Shown one piece after another: positions 1 to 7,857 of a stretch of 64,000 nt of DNA. The DNA is from Cocleimonas flava (lineage in GTDB: Bacteria; Pseudomonadota; Gammaproteobacteria; Thiotrichales; Thiotrichaceae). Where the stretch lies: assembly GCF_004339015.1 (NCBI RefSeq), contig NZ_SMFQ01000002.1, positions 807,351 through 871,350 on the forward strand, given 5' to 3'. The notes under the pieces were generated by a model, which worked only from the letters and a program-made list of their open reading frames with translations, was not told the DNA's origin and ran no database searches. Each line of letters begins with the position of its first letter. Within the stretch, counting starts at the first letter, position 1. Made by a program: the position numbers and the translations under genes.

Positions 1-66
1 ACCCATCGCTAAAGCACCAGCAACCATAGAGCTTAAGAATAGTCTTTTTGTCATTTTATTTTTCAT
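1..66 (-). CDS. N-terminus of an exported protein (partial)
   Basis: The first 22 residues of a minus-strand gene that leaves the window at its left edge. They begin MKNKMTKRLFLSSMVAGALA, a basic start followed by a hydrophobic stretch, as in a Sec signal peptide. A GGAG ribosome binding site lies 7 bases before the ATG at 66. The gene follows the cpxA-like gene in the same direction after a gap of about 280 bp that holds a perfect CpxR-type box. By position it could be a Cpx-regulated periplasmic protein (CpxP/Spy type), but too little is visible to name it. Confidence 0.6.
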   Translation of the reverse strand, partial: MKNKMTKRLFLSSMVAGALAMG

Positions 67-349
67 GATTTTCTCCATTTTAATAACGCTGAGCTTTTTA
101 ATATTCATCTGCTACTTAAGAGAGCACCAGTGAGTAAATTATTTGCCAGCTTGTATTTTTCATTCATTGTTTCGATGAATTAATTATGAGCTTAAACGGT
201 GTAAATAAGGGTTTACTCTATGTAAATTTGTGTAAATTAATTTTATTCTTATTGCTGGTCTTTACTTTTTAATTCACTTTTTTCGTTATTTTATTACTTT
301 AGCGATTAATAGCTGGTGAACCGTTTATTAATCTCTAGATCAAATTCAA
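67..349. other. Intergenic region between cpxA-like gene and partial exported gene
   Basis: AT-rich, no credible gene. It carries the GTAAA cluster at 201-236, annotated separately, and an inverted repeat with 8-bp arms GATTAATA/TATTAATC at 304-333, just after the cpxA-like stop codon. The inverted repeat is not followed by a clear T-tract on the minus strand, so its role as a terminator is doubtful. Confidence 0.5.
201..236. promoter_or_regulatory. CpxR-type binding sites (GTAAA cluster)
   Basis: GTAAA occurs at 222-226 and 232-236, separated by exactly five bases, which is the textbook CpxR box GTAAA-N5-GTAAA. A third GTAAA lies at 201-205 and an inverted copy TTTAC at 212-216, so four half-sites sit close to helical phase. 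The sites lie about 150 bp upstream of the minus-strand exported gene starting at 66. The motif is seen directly; binding by the regulator encoded at 1698-2375 is inferred. Confidence 0.6.
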
Positions 350-1690
350 TTATTCTTCTACAGGTAAAATAATATCAATGCACAATCCGCCTTGATCTCT
401 ATTTCTGGCAACAATTTCACCCTGATGGAAAACGATTGAACGCTGCGCTATCGCCAAACCTAGGCCATAGCCACCGCTATCTCTATCTCTGGCTTCTGAA
501 AGCCTGACAAAAGGTTCGAACAAGCGTTTCAGTTTATCTTCTGGAACACCAGGGCCACGATCGCAAATAGAAATCTGAATATGTGATTTATCCTTAATGG
601 TAATCGCTACTGTAACTTCTGTGCCTTCTTTGGTATATCGAATCGCATTTCGAATAATATTTTCTAAGGCGCGATGTAACAGTTCGACATTGGCGTTTAA
701 TGTCCATGATTGCGAATGCTGTAAAATGACTTTTTTATTTTTGCTGCTCGCTTCAAAATCACAATCTGCAATAATTGCCTCTAACAATTCTGCAATATCG
801 ATAAAATCATCTTTTGGATAAAGCGCACCAGCATCTAATCTTGAAAGCGTTAGTGATAAACCAACGAGCTCATTAAGACGTTCTGTTTCGTACTCGATTC
901 TTTGCATTTCGGTGTCTACTTCAGCACCCGTTTTCTTCCGGGCCAAAGCGATTGCCACATGCATGCGTGCCAAAGGTGAGCGCAACTCGTGAGAAATATC
1001 ACTCAACAATTGTTTTTGATTGGTGATCAGGCCCTGCAGCTGGGTTGCCATTTGATCAAAGTCTCTGCCAAGATCAGCAATTTCATCTCGACGACCACCC
1101 ATTTCTTTTGCGACTCGGGTATCTAACTTGCCTTGCGAGAATTCTTTTGCAGCAGATTGCAGTTTCTTAATCGGTTTCGTTAAGTACCAGGCCAACCAAA
1201 AACATACTAGACTACTTAATAAAATGGCGATGGCAAACCACAGGAAGAACACTCCCTCCGAACCTCGGAAAGGTCGATACATTTGCGAAACAGTGCTTAT
1301 GTTTTTTGCTCTTTTGGGTGCTGCGGTGAATATTCTGTAGGTGACGCCATCTATTGACTCAACAGACTCAAACTCATTTAAATCGGGTGCATCTACTGAA
1401 AATGGGCGGCCTAAAACATCATTGCCAAAACCATCGACAACAAAAAAGTCCAGGCGGCGCGAAGTGAGTTTTTTATTTTCGAGAAATTCTATCGCCGCTT
1501 CTTCACCACCGTAATACAGAATCTGTCTCAACGACTCAACACGGTTATCAATAAAACGGGAACGATATTCCTGTTGCGTATTATCATCAGAATTCTTGAT
1601 GTAAATGGCGGTGCCCCACGAAGCACCTACACCTATCAAAATAAGTGTGATCCAAAACCACAAAAAGATTTTCCAGAATAAACGACCCAT
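350..1690 (-). CDS. cpxA: Sensor histidine kinase, CpxA-like
   Basis: Membrane sensor kinase of 446 residues that would phosphorylate the regulator encoded just upstream. TM1 is at about 8-30, a periplasmic sensor part at 31-148, TM2 at about 149-170, then a HAMP linker to about 224. The HisKA motif DISHELRSPL places the phosphorylated histidine at 234. The ATPase domain has an N-box (ENIIRNAIRYT), DRGPGVP and GYGLGLAIA. The ATG is 7 bp after the regulator's stop, so the two genes form one operon. The HisKA region, the partner's similarity to CpxR and nearby CpxR boxes support the Cpx assignment; another envelope-stress kinase of the same class remains possible. Confidence 0.8.
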   Translation of the reverse strand: MGRLFWKIFLWFWITLILIGVGASWGTAIYIKNSDDNTQQEYRSRFIDNRVESLRQILYYGGEEAAIEFLENKKLTSRRLDFFVVDGFGNDVLGRPFSVDAPDLNEFESVESIDGVTYRIFTAAPKRAKNISTVSQMYRPFRGSEGVFFLWFAIAILLSSLVCFWLAWYLTKPIKKLQSAAKEFSQGKLDTRVAKEMGGRRDEIADLGRDFDQMATQLQGLITNQKQLLSDISHELRSPLARMHVAIALARKKTGAEVDTEMQRIEYETERLNELVGLSLTLSRLDAGALYPKDDFIDIAELLEAIIADCDFEASSKNKKVILQHSQSWTLNANVELLHRALENIIRNAIRYTKEGTEVTVAITIKDKSHIQISICDRGPGVPEDKLKRLFEPFVRLSEARDRDSGGYGLGLAIAQRSIVFHQGEIVARNRDQGGLCIDIILPVEE

Positions 1691-1697
1691 TACTGGC

Positions 1698-2375
1698 TTA
1701 CGATTGAACCGTTAATTGATATCCAATGCCGCGAACGGTTTGAATCAAATCCTGATTTTCATCACCCAATTTCTGGCGTAATTTACTCATGTGCATATCG
1801 ATACTACGATCGTAAGCAGTCAGTTTTTTGCCTAAGGCTTGCTCTGAAAGTGTTTCTTTATCAACTACTTGACCGACTTGACGAGCCAGTGCTTCTAGTA
1901 AGTTATATTCACTGCTGGTTAGCGGTAAAGGCTCTGATTTGTAATACGCTTTGCGCGATTTTGGCTGTACTTCCAAATCACCTGTTTTGATTTCTTCTTG
2001 TACTTCAGGCGCAAATTGCGTTCTTCGTAAAACAGCTTTTAATCGGGCGACAAGTTCTCTTGGGTTACACGGCTTGGGTAAATAATCATCGGCACCCATT
2101 TCAAGACCGACGATTCTATCGATGTCTTCGCCCTTTGCGGTTAACATTATTACCGGTGTTGACTGGCTTTGACGTAATTCACGCAATACTGAAAATCCAT
2201 CCATTTCAGGCATCATCACATCTAACACAATAGCATCATAATTTTTGCTACGCGCTTGATTCAAACCCGCTAAACCATCATTAGCCTGATCGACATTAAA
2301 CGATTCAGAAGTAAGGTATTCACCTAACATACTCGTTAGTTCTGTATCGTCATCTACAAGTAATATATCAGCCAT
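1698..2375 (-). CDS. cpxR: OmpR-family response regulator, CpxR-like
   Basis: Two-domain regulator of 225 residues. The receiver domain (1-120) shows the acidic pocket near D8-D10, the phosphorylation site D52 in LDVMMPEMDG and the conserved lysine K101 in DDYLPKP. A winged-helix OmpR-type DNA-binding domain fills the C-terminal half. The sequence around the phosphorylation site and LGLEMGADDYLPKP strongly resemble CpxR. It is first in an operon with its kinase. Three CpxR-type half-sites at 2439-2463, just upstream, suggest autoregulation. Confidence 0.85.
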   Translation of the reverse strand: MADILLVDDDTELTSMLGEYLTSESFNVDQANDGLAGLNQARSKNYDAIVLDVMMPEMDGFSVLRELRQSQSTPVIMLTAKGEDIDRIVGLEMGADDYLPKPCNPRELVARLKAVLRRTQFAPEVQEEIKTGDLEVQPKSRKAYYKSEPLPLTSSEYNLLEALARQVGQVVDKETLSEQALGKKLTAYDRSIDMHMSKLRQKLGDENQDLIQTVRGIGYQLTVQS

Positions 2376-2438
2376 AATTATTATCTAATTTTAATAAGAA
2401 GTTGTATTTTGCCATAGCTTGCTGCTTTTGCTGTTTCT

Positions 2439-2463
2439 TTTACACAAAATTACAACGAATTAC
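2439..2463 (-). promoter_or_regulatory. Triple CpxR-type half-sites upstream of cpxR
   Basis: On the minus strand the half-sites read GTAAT, GTAAT and GTAAA, each separated by exactly five bases, so all three lie on one face of the helix. They start about 64 bp upstream of the cpxR-like ATG. This matches the family box GTAAA-N5-GTAAA with an extra half-site and suggests positive autoregulation, as known for Cpx systems. Confidence 0.6.
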
Positions 2464-2508
2464 ATATTTAGTCGTTATAGCAGTGAGTAATCCAGATATA
2501 GCAATGTA

Positions 2509-2538
2509 CATCGACGATTTCTGACGAAATCTGCGATG
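2509..2538. repeat. Hairpin associated with C6 repeat, copy A
   Basis: Imperfect inverted repeat with 13-bp arms (11 of 13 paired), left arm CATCGACGATTTC, loop TGAC. A near-identical structure occurs at 51379-51408 on the other strand, also 24-27 bp from a C6 repeat in the same relative orientation. One paired position differs on both arms between the copies (T-A here, C-G there), which keeps the stem. Confidence 0.65.
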
Positions 2539-2562
2539 GGTTTACTTATTCTTGAGTAGACT

Positions 2563-2596
2563 AAAAGTCACCCCCCTACTTTGGGGCACTTTTTTC
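2563..2596 (+). repeat. C6 hairpin repeat, copy 1 of 19
   Basis: Core GTCACCCCCCTACTTT, then GGGGCACTTTTTT. The arms AAAAGT and ACTTTT plus CCCC and GGGG can pair, giving a terminator-like hairpin with a T-tract on the plus strand and four Ts on the minus strand. It begins 3 bp after the stop of the minus-strand methyltransferase gene. Confidence 0.85.
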
Positions 2597-2598
2597 TA

Positions 2599-3837
2599 TT
2601 AATCTAACTCAGGCGATTCTACTGTGCCCCAAATGGCGTATACAGGATCTGAGGTTTTTATCTCGTCAAAATACTGATCATCCGCTGGCCTTGGCATGCC
2701 ACGTTTAGAATAGGTATTTAAGTCGCTAAATAATCCTGAGTCTCTAAAGTATTCCAGTACCAGTTGCATTCTTTCGAATGGGTGAAGTTGTGACCACAGC
2801 GTGATTGCTTTGCTGGGAAAACAGCGCTCGGAAAATGTCACCACAAACTTTCCACCGGGTTTAATTACCCGCGCTACTTCTGTCATGATTTTTAATGGAT
2901 AGGTTAAGTACTCTATTGACGCCGTACAGATTGCCGCATCGAACTGGCCATCGGCATAAGGCAAAATCTGCTGAAGGTTTAGATCCTGAACAGTGAAATC
3001 ATTCAGTCGTTTATTTGCTTTCAACTCTTCCTGATTCATCCCCAAACCCGTGACGTGAGTCAATGATAATTCATCACTAAGGGGAGAGCTCCAACTGCTC
3101 ATTAAATCGAGCACTCTGGAATGCTTGTTGAGTAAAGTATTGTGCAGCTGAGTAATTTCAGCAATGGCTGTAGCATCCAGATGATGATCCATGCGTGGCT
3201 CTTTATAAAACGCTGCATCATCCGTTTCATCTAAGCGTTTAAACGGATATTCATCAAAGTAGGAAGGCTCGCCATACTCAAAAGGTACTTGCATGCCGGG
3301 ACCTCTGTTACAGACCAGTTTGCCGATATGTTTTTTTCTTTTTATTTCCTGATCAGCGGCCGTTACCGATGATGTTTCAGGCTCAAGCCATTCGACGATA
3401 GTAGCGGATAAGGTTAAAAAGTATTTCGCTAAGGGATGATTGTAATCACCCGTCATATTCTCGCCTTCCATAGACATTATACGGAAGGGGTTTAAATCTC
3501 TTGGGTCAGTACCGAGTCCTTTGCAAGCTACCGCACTTGGGAAATAGCGGTATAACTTGGGCACAATATTCTGACCACGAAAGGTCGAGTCAAAATCCTT
3601 AACGTTAAAGGTTTTAACTTTGTCAGGGTCGAATCCAGTGCTTAGCAAGCCATTAGCCGGAAAGGTTTCCGTATTGCTCTCGCCTACTGCTAATGCTTTC
3701 AGTTTATCAGCGAAACCTTCAGGAAAAACATCCTTGGTTAAATCGATATCTTCCGCATGAAAGACATCACAATGCTGGGCTGTGGCGCTGACCCAACTCA
3801 ATGAGAAATCTATTTTTGCCCGGGTATTTTTTATCAT
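2599..3837 (-). CDS. SAM-dependent methyltransferase domain protein
   Basis: A 412-residue soluble protein. The last 180 residues form a class I methyltransferase fold: VLDLMSSWSSPL in place of the usual glycine-rich motif I, then FDAAICTASIEYLTYPL (motif IV region) and EVARVIKPGGKFVVTFS, the typical strand after motif IV. The first 220 residues match no domain I can name and contain several conserved-looking Trp/Pro-rich stretches. The substrate is unknown. It stands alone on the minus strand between a Nudix gene and cpxR and ends against a C6 repeat. Confidence 0.7.
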   Translation of the reverse strand: MIKNTRAKIDFSLSWVSATAQHCDVFHAEDIDLTKDVFPEGFADKLKALAVGESNTETFPANGLLSTGFDPDKVKTFNVKDFDSTFRGQNIVPKLYRYFPSAVACKGLGTDPRDLNPFRIMSMEGENMTGDYNHPLAKYFLTLSATIVEWLEPETSSVTAADQEIKRKKHIGKLVCNRGPGMQVPFEYGEPSYFDEYPFKRLDETDDAAFYKEPRMDHHLDATAIAEITQLHNTLLNKHSRVLDLMSSWSSPLSDELSLTHVTGLGMNQEELKANKRLNDFTVQDLNLQQILPYADGQFDAAICTASIEYLTYPLKIMTEVARVIKPGGKFVVTFSERCFPSKAITLWSQLHPFERMQLVLEYFRDSGLFSDLNTYSKRGMPRPADDQYFDEIKTSDPVYAIWGTVESPELD

Positions 3838-3927
3838 TTGAAATGGTCTTTGAAATTACTGGGAAGTGCTTTTAGCCTGAAATTACTGATGCTGCCAACA
3901 CAATCAATACAATCAATACAACCGATA

Positions 3928-4521
3928 CTAGGTTTTATCGGTATTGAGGTATTTTTTCGGCACCTGGTAAACCAGGTTGTGTACCTGATAATCAGTTAGT
4001 TGACTGCGGTGTTGTTTTTTTCGATCGTCAAAATAGCATTGTAAGGTTTGGGTGATGACGTTAAATGCCATCTCTGACCATGGAATATCTTCTTCATCAA
4101 ACAACTGCGTCTCAAGGCTTTCGATACCGGGTGAAAAGCTATTACCCACGATATCACCCTTGAAAATCATATACACCTGATTGATTTGGGGCATGCTCAT
4201 CACTGAATATAGTTTGAGGTTATCAAGCTCTACGTTTGCTTCTTCCTGCGATTCTCTTAGGGCTGCTGCTTCTACCGTTTCACCGTTTTCCATAAAGCCT
4301 GCAGGTAACGTCCATAAGCCATAACGAGGCTCAATCGCACGCTTGCACAGCAATACTTTTTCTCTGCCATCATCGCCCATGATTAAGGGCAGAGTGCCAG
4401 CAACAATATTGGGATTTTGATAGTGAATTGTCTCGCAGGAAACGCAGACATAGCGCAGGCGATTATCATTTTCAGGAATTGCCTGGTCTACTTTTTCACC
4501 ACATTGATTGCAGTACTTCAT
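3928..4521 (-). CDS. Nudix hydrolase with N-terminal zinc ribbon
   Basis: A 197-residue protein. C4/C7 and C26/C29 form a four-cysteine zinc ribbon like that of NudC-type enzymes. The Nudix box follows as GFMENGETVEAAALRESQEEA, with the catalytic REx2EE glutamates present and alanine where the motif usually has a residue before glycine. It should hydrolyse a nucleoside diphosphate linked to another moiety; the substrate (NADH, ADP-ribose or other) cannot be read from the sequence. It is 90 bp upstream of the methyltransferase gene in the same direction. Confidence 0.85.
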   Translation of the reverse strand: MKYCNQCGEKVDQAIPENDNRLRYVCVSCETIHYQNPNIVAGTLPLIMGDDGREKVLLCKRAIEPRYGLWTLPAGFMENGETVEAAALRESQEEANVELDNLKLYSVMSMPQINQVYMIFKGDIVGNSFSPGIESLETQLFDEEDIPWSEMAFNVITQTLQCYFDDRKKQHRSQLTDYQVHNLVYQVPKKYLNTDKT

Positions 4522-4696
4522 CCGCCAATTAGCCTCAAAGAAATGTTACAACAGGATAACGAGACACAACGTGATATTGCAAATACCCCTGTTAACTCTT
4601 TACTGTTTTTTTGATTGTAGCACAGCGAATTGAGCTTCTTATCTTTGACGTTATTCTTAGTAGTAGAATCACTCGCAAACACTAAAAAATAACGAC

Positions 4697-4730
4697 CAAA
4701 GCCACCCCCCTACTTTGGGGCGTTTTTTTA
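4697..4730 (+). repeat. C6 hairpin repeat, copy 2 of 19
   Basis: Core GCCACCCCCCTACTTT followed by GGGGCGTTTTTTT. Its last three bases are the stop codon of the minus-strand DUF4124 gene, so that gene runs right up to the element. Confidence 0.85.
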
Positions 4731-5342
4731 TTGGTTAGGTGTTGAACTCGCTACGTTATTGTTCGTTGCAGGTTTTACCGCTGAGTTTTTCTTGAATAAC
4801 TTAGAGAAACGAAGAACGGTGAAGGTCACAGACTGACTCTTTAACACTTTGCCCGACTCGTTGATTATGTTGACGTTAATGGTGTGATCACCACGTGCCA
4901 GATTAGTGAAATTATTCGTACGAGAACTACCTTTCGCGACTTCTTTGCCATCGATAGAGAACGTGATCGCATGACCCGGCTTTAGTTTTGGCTTAAGGCT
5001 AATTATCGCAGAGACATCACCATCATTTGCACGAATAGGTTGATTCGCCTTTGGCGCGATAAAGGATAAGGTTGTGTAAGCGCCAGCGGTTGCCTTCGCT
5101 TTTTCTTCTTGTTGATAAGGATCAGATTCTTTCGGAAAATTCACAGGCTTCCACTGCTCACCGTAATTCTCTATCACCGTAAGTTTTGGCATATTCATAC
5201 GTTCCGCTTTTGCATTCGCGGGAGGTTGGTCACCATATTGAGTATTACCGTGTGCATCTTTCCACTTATAAAAACCTTCTGCCATTGCCGCAGTTGCGAA
5301 AGTGCATGAAAGAATAAGTAACCAATGTGTTATGGTTTTCAT
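4728..5342 (-). CDS. DUF4124 domain secreted protein
   Basis: About 204 residues from the ATG at 5342, chosen because an AAGG ribosome binding site precedes it and a signal peptide (MKTITHWLLILSCTFATAAMA) starts there; an upstream ATG seven codons earlier gives a poorer leader. The mature start FYKWKDAHGNTQYGDQPP is the DUF4124 signature, a small domain common in proteobacterial exported proteins. Residues 95-185 look like an Ig-type beta domain (ANDGDVSAIISLKPKLKPG). Role unknown. The stop codon lies inside a C6 repeat. Confidence 0.8.
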   Translation of the reverse strand: MKTITHWLLILSCTFATAAMAEGFYKWKDAHGNTQYGDQPPANAKAERMNMPKLTVIENYGEQWKPVNFPKESDPYQQEEKAKATAGAYTTLSFIAPKANQPIRANDGDVSAIISLKPKLKPGHAITFSIDGKEVAKGSSRTNNFTNLARGDHTINVNIINESGKVLKSQSVTFTVLRFSKLFKKNSAVKPATNNNVASSTPNQ

Positions 5343-5516
5343 CTGATTTACCTTGAAAAACATGAATATGGCATGATTATAACAAAATAGAGCGCCGTGC
5401 TAGATAAATTCCGATAACCGCGACATTATCAATGCATTATAGCCACTTAAACGCCCTATTAGACGTATAGCTTACACACATAGCCTGTTAGAAATAAATA
5501 TACCAAAGGAACAACA

Positions 5517-5879
5517 ATGAGTAATGATTTACTACCGCAAACCCCAGAAGAACGTAAATGGGCTAGCGCTATGCATGCGGCAGCTTTAATCGGATTATTA
5601 TTAGCCCCCGGATTAGTACTCGGCCCTTTAATTGTGTGGTTTCTTAAAAGAGGGGACAGCCCGTATCTTAACGAACAAGGCAAAAAAGCGATTAATTTTC
5701 AGCTGACTATATTACTTATTGTGTTTGTCTTCGCATTATTGTCGGTGATTATTAAACCACTGCTCGCGATCGCTTTTATGACTGGCATTGGTGGCATTAT
5801 TTTTGCGGGAATGGCAGCATTTTCTGTGTATAAAATTGGAGATTTCCAGTATCCATTTTCCCTTTCAATCATAAAATAA
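5517..5879 (+). CDS. DUF4870 membrane protein
   Basis: A 120-residue protein with a short polar N-terminus (TPEERKWASAMHAAALIG) and hydrophobic segments at about 20-42, 62-82 and 85-105. The pattern EERKWA...H...GPLIVWFLKR, then YLNEQGKKAINFQ is typical of DUF4870 (Tic20-like) proteins of unknown function. A run of three small plus-strand genes starts here, with 26 bp to the next. Confidence 0.85.
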   Translation: MSNDLLPQTPEERKWASAMHAAALIGLLLAPGLVLGPLIVWFLKRGDSPYLNEQGKKAINFQLTILLIVFVFALLSVIIKPLLAIAFMTGIGGIIFAGMAAFSVYKIGDFQYPFSLSIIK

Positions 5880-5905
5880 GTCCTACAGATTGAGGAAGCA
5901 CCAAC

Positions 5906-6154
5906 ATGAGTGAGATTACCTTTGCAACCGAAGAAAAAACTGAAATCGTTCACAAGGTGCAAAAATACTTTAGCGATGAGCTCGATCAAGACATCGGCAG
6001 TTTTGATGCTGAATTCTTAATTGATTTTTTCGCCAAAGAAATCGGTGCACACTTTTACAACCGTGGTTTATTAGATGCGCAACAACTGATGACAGAGAGA
6101 ATGGATGAGACTGGGTATTCGATTCAAGAGTTAGAAAAACCAATAAGCCGTTGA
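5906..6154 (+). CDS. DUF2164 family protein
   Basis: An 82-residue soluble protein, preceded by GAGGAAG as ribosome binding site. The central part YFSDELDQDIGSFDAEFLIDFFAKEIGAHFYNRGLLDAQ fits the DUF2164 family, whose function is unknown. It probably shares a transcript with the DUF4870 gene upstream. Confidence 0.85.
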   Translation: MSEITFATEEKTEIVHKVQKYFSDELDQDIGSFDAEFLIDFFAKEIGAHFYNRGLLDAQQLMTERMDETGYSIQELEKPISR

Positions 6155-6234
6155 TAACTGCTATGCTAAACAATAAATAACTCAAACAATGAATAACGCC
6201 ACCAATACGTCCGTTTAAAACCCAAGGAACCACT

Positions 6235-6630
6235 ATGAATCTAAGCTTTAACTTAGAAGATGCCAGTCAGGTTGCGATTGGATCGTTTGCTTTAGCCGTT
6301 CCCATTTCATTCTCGGAAGAAGCGTGGAGAATCGGAGAAAAGCTGCCCTTATCAAATCTGTTTCTGGTCTTCATCTTATCTGTGACTTTTCTTAGCTTTT
6401 TCGCTTATGGTAGCGTGTTCCAGTCAAACATCAAATATAGAGTTCCCGTATTTGTGGTACGCATTATTATTGCCTATTTGATTGCTGCATTTGTTGTCGC
6501 GCTGGTGCTGTCTTCGCTGGATAAATTCCCATTACTGACGGAGCCAGATATCGCATTAAGACGGCTTATTGTGATTACAATGCCTGCTTCCATGGGCGCT
6601 ATTATTGTGGATAGCTTCGATAAAGAGTAA
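6235..6630 (+). CDS. DUF2391-like integral membrane protein
   Basis: A 131-residue protein with about four membrane segments (13-30, 40-60, 72-95, 105-127). The start SFALAVPISFSEEAWRIGEKL and the overall pattern match the small integral-membrane family DUF2391, of unknown function. GGAACC lies just before the ATG. It is followed by a C6 repeat after 26 bp, which may end the transcript. Confidence 0.75.
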   Translation: MNLSFNLEDASQVAIGSFALAVPISFSEEAWRIGEKLPLSNLFLVFILSVTFLSFFAYGSVFQSNIKYRVPVFVVRIIIAYLIAAFVVALVLSSLDKFPLLTEPDIALRRLIVITMPASMGAIIVDSFDKE

Positions 6631-6656
6631 GTTTTCAATAAATTGAAACAATCTTT

Positions 6657-6688
6657 AAAAAAGTGCCCGTAAGTAGGGGGGTGGCTTA
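6657..6688 (-). repeat. C6 hairpin repeat, copy 3 of 19
   Basis: Read on the minus strand: GCCACCCCCCTACTTACGGGCACTTTTTT. It starts 26 bp after the stop of the DUF2391 gene and is followed by about 200 bp without a gene. Confidence 0.85.
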
Positions 6689-6891
6689 ATAAATTTACTA
6701 CTGATGCTTAAAATTCTTCCCCATTAGATTTGTTTTAAAAATGCCAATTGAATGACATAGTTACGCTTGGTCACTCTCTACTGTTACGCACTAGTCTCGA
6801 TTTATTATGGCAATCATCGAAAAATTATTTTGCTGAATTTGCATAAACTTCCTAAAATATACTCGTAGATAATAAAAATACAGTAAATATT

Positions 6892-7380
6892 ATGGCAATA
6901 GAAACAGATGAAATAAAAAATCTCGATAGAATCGATCGCCGCATTCTGCAAGAAATGCAAAACAATGGGCGAATTTCGTATGTTGATTTAGGGAAGTTAG
7001 TAGGCTTAAGTACGTCACCTTGCCTGGAACGCGTTAGACGATTGGAAAAGCAAGGCTATATCAAAAGTTACACCGCAAACCTGAATGCCGATTTACTGGG
7101 CTCTGGTCTATTAGTATTTGTTGAAATCAACCTCACTTATCGTAAAGCTGATGTGTTTTCTGAATTCAAACAAGCGGTAGCCAAATGGCCTCAAATTCAG
7201 GAATGCCATCTGGTTTCTGGCGACTTTGATTATCTATTAAAAATCCGCATTGAGAATATCGCGATATATAGACAATTACTCGGTGATATCTTACATACTT
7301 TGCCAGATGTTAGAGAATCAAAAACCATGGTTGTGATGGAAACAGCGGCGGAAACGAGCAAGATAGATTTGCAGGCATAA
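6892..7380 (+). CDS. Lrp/AsnC family transcriptional regulator
   Basis: A 162-residue regulator. An N-terminal winged helix-turn-helix (IDRRILQEMQNNGRISYVDL, then LGKLVGLSTSPCLERVRRLE) is followed by a RAM/AsnC ligand-binding domain with the family turn HLVSGDFDYLLKI. Length and layout are those of Lrp itself. It would bind an amino acid and form dimers or octamers on DNA. The 200 bp upstream are gene-free and probably hold its promoter. Targets are not evident from its neighbours. Confidence 0.9.
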   Translation: MAIETDEIKNLDRIDRRILQEMQNNGRISYVDLGKLVGLSTSPCLERVRRLEKQGYIKSYTANLNADLLGSGLLVFVEINLTYRKADVFSEFKQAVAKWPQIQECHLVSGDFDYLLKIRIENIAIYRQLLGDILHTLPDVRESKTMVVMETAAETSKIDLQA

Positions 7381-7395
7381 AGCCGAACTCGTCGC

Positions 7396-7794
7396 TTATA
7401 TCACCCTTCCAAAACCCCAGGAAAATGCCAGATTAAGCTGACCCATGCCGCCAACTCTTACGCCATGAAACATCGTTTCCGCCATTTTGGTTGAGCCTCT
7501 TAAGCGAGCGACATCAATCATTAATTCGGCATCAGCAACCAACCTTTCAACATCTTCACCGGGATAGCCTGCCCAATATTTTAAGTCGTGTAAGAAACAT
7601 GCCTGATAGATACTTTTGCCGCCAGTCACATTTGGCCACATGGTACAACCATCACTAACAAACACCAGCGCAGGTGGATCATTTTTTATTTTCAGCCACA
7701 AGTCAGGCAGATTAAAATGTTCGCAAATCTCTTTTATTCTCGGCAAAGGGACTTCTTCATTGATCTCAGGTAGCTTGAAAGGTTTTTCTGACAT
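7396..7794 (-). CDS. Conserved hypothetical with CFLHD motif
   Basis: A 132-residue soluble protein with no signal peptide. The stretch SIYQACFLHDLKYWAGYPGE has the C-x2-HD arrangement seen around the catalytic histidine of phospholipase A2-like folds, and the helix after it (ADAELMIDVARLRG) fits such a fold. It also ends with a Gly-rich MFHGVRVGGMGQLNLAFSWG. I cannot assign a function. It runs divergently from the M50 peptidase gene, with about 60 bp between their starts, and converges on the Lrp-type gene. Confidence 0.7.
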   Translation of the reverse strand: MSEKPFKLPEINEEVPLPRIKEICEHFNLPDLWLKIKNDPPALVFVSDGCTMWPNVTGGKSIYQACFLHDLKYWAGYPGEDVERLVADAELMIDVARLRGSTKMAETMFHGVRVGGMGQLNLAFSWGFGRVI

Positions 7795-7817
7795 GATTTA
7801 ATCCACTTATGATCCAC

Positions 7818-7826
7818 TGGTATAAT
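7818..7826 (+). promoter_or_regulatory. Extended -10 promoter before the M50 peptidase
   Basis: TGGTATAAT is a perfect extended -10 element (TGnTATAAT). No good -35 lies 16-18 bp upstream, which extended -10 promoters tolerate. If used, transcription starts near 7833 and the ATG at 7825 cannot be the start codon, which favours the ATG at 7858. Confidence 0.5.
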
Positions 7827-7857
7827 GAGCCTGATTATAGACTTAAATGTAAACCTT

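Noticed and set aside
3900-3926. Three 9-bp tandem units (ACAATCAAT twice, then a variant)
   Set aside because: Short, low-complexity, in a small gap; no sign of function.
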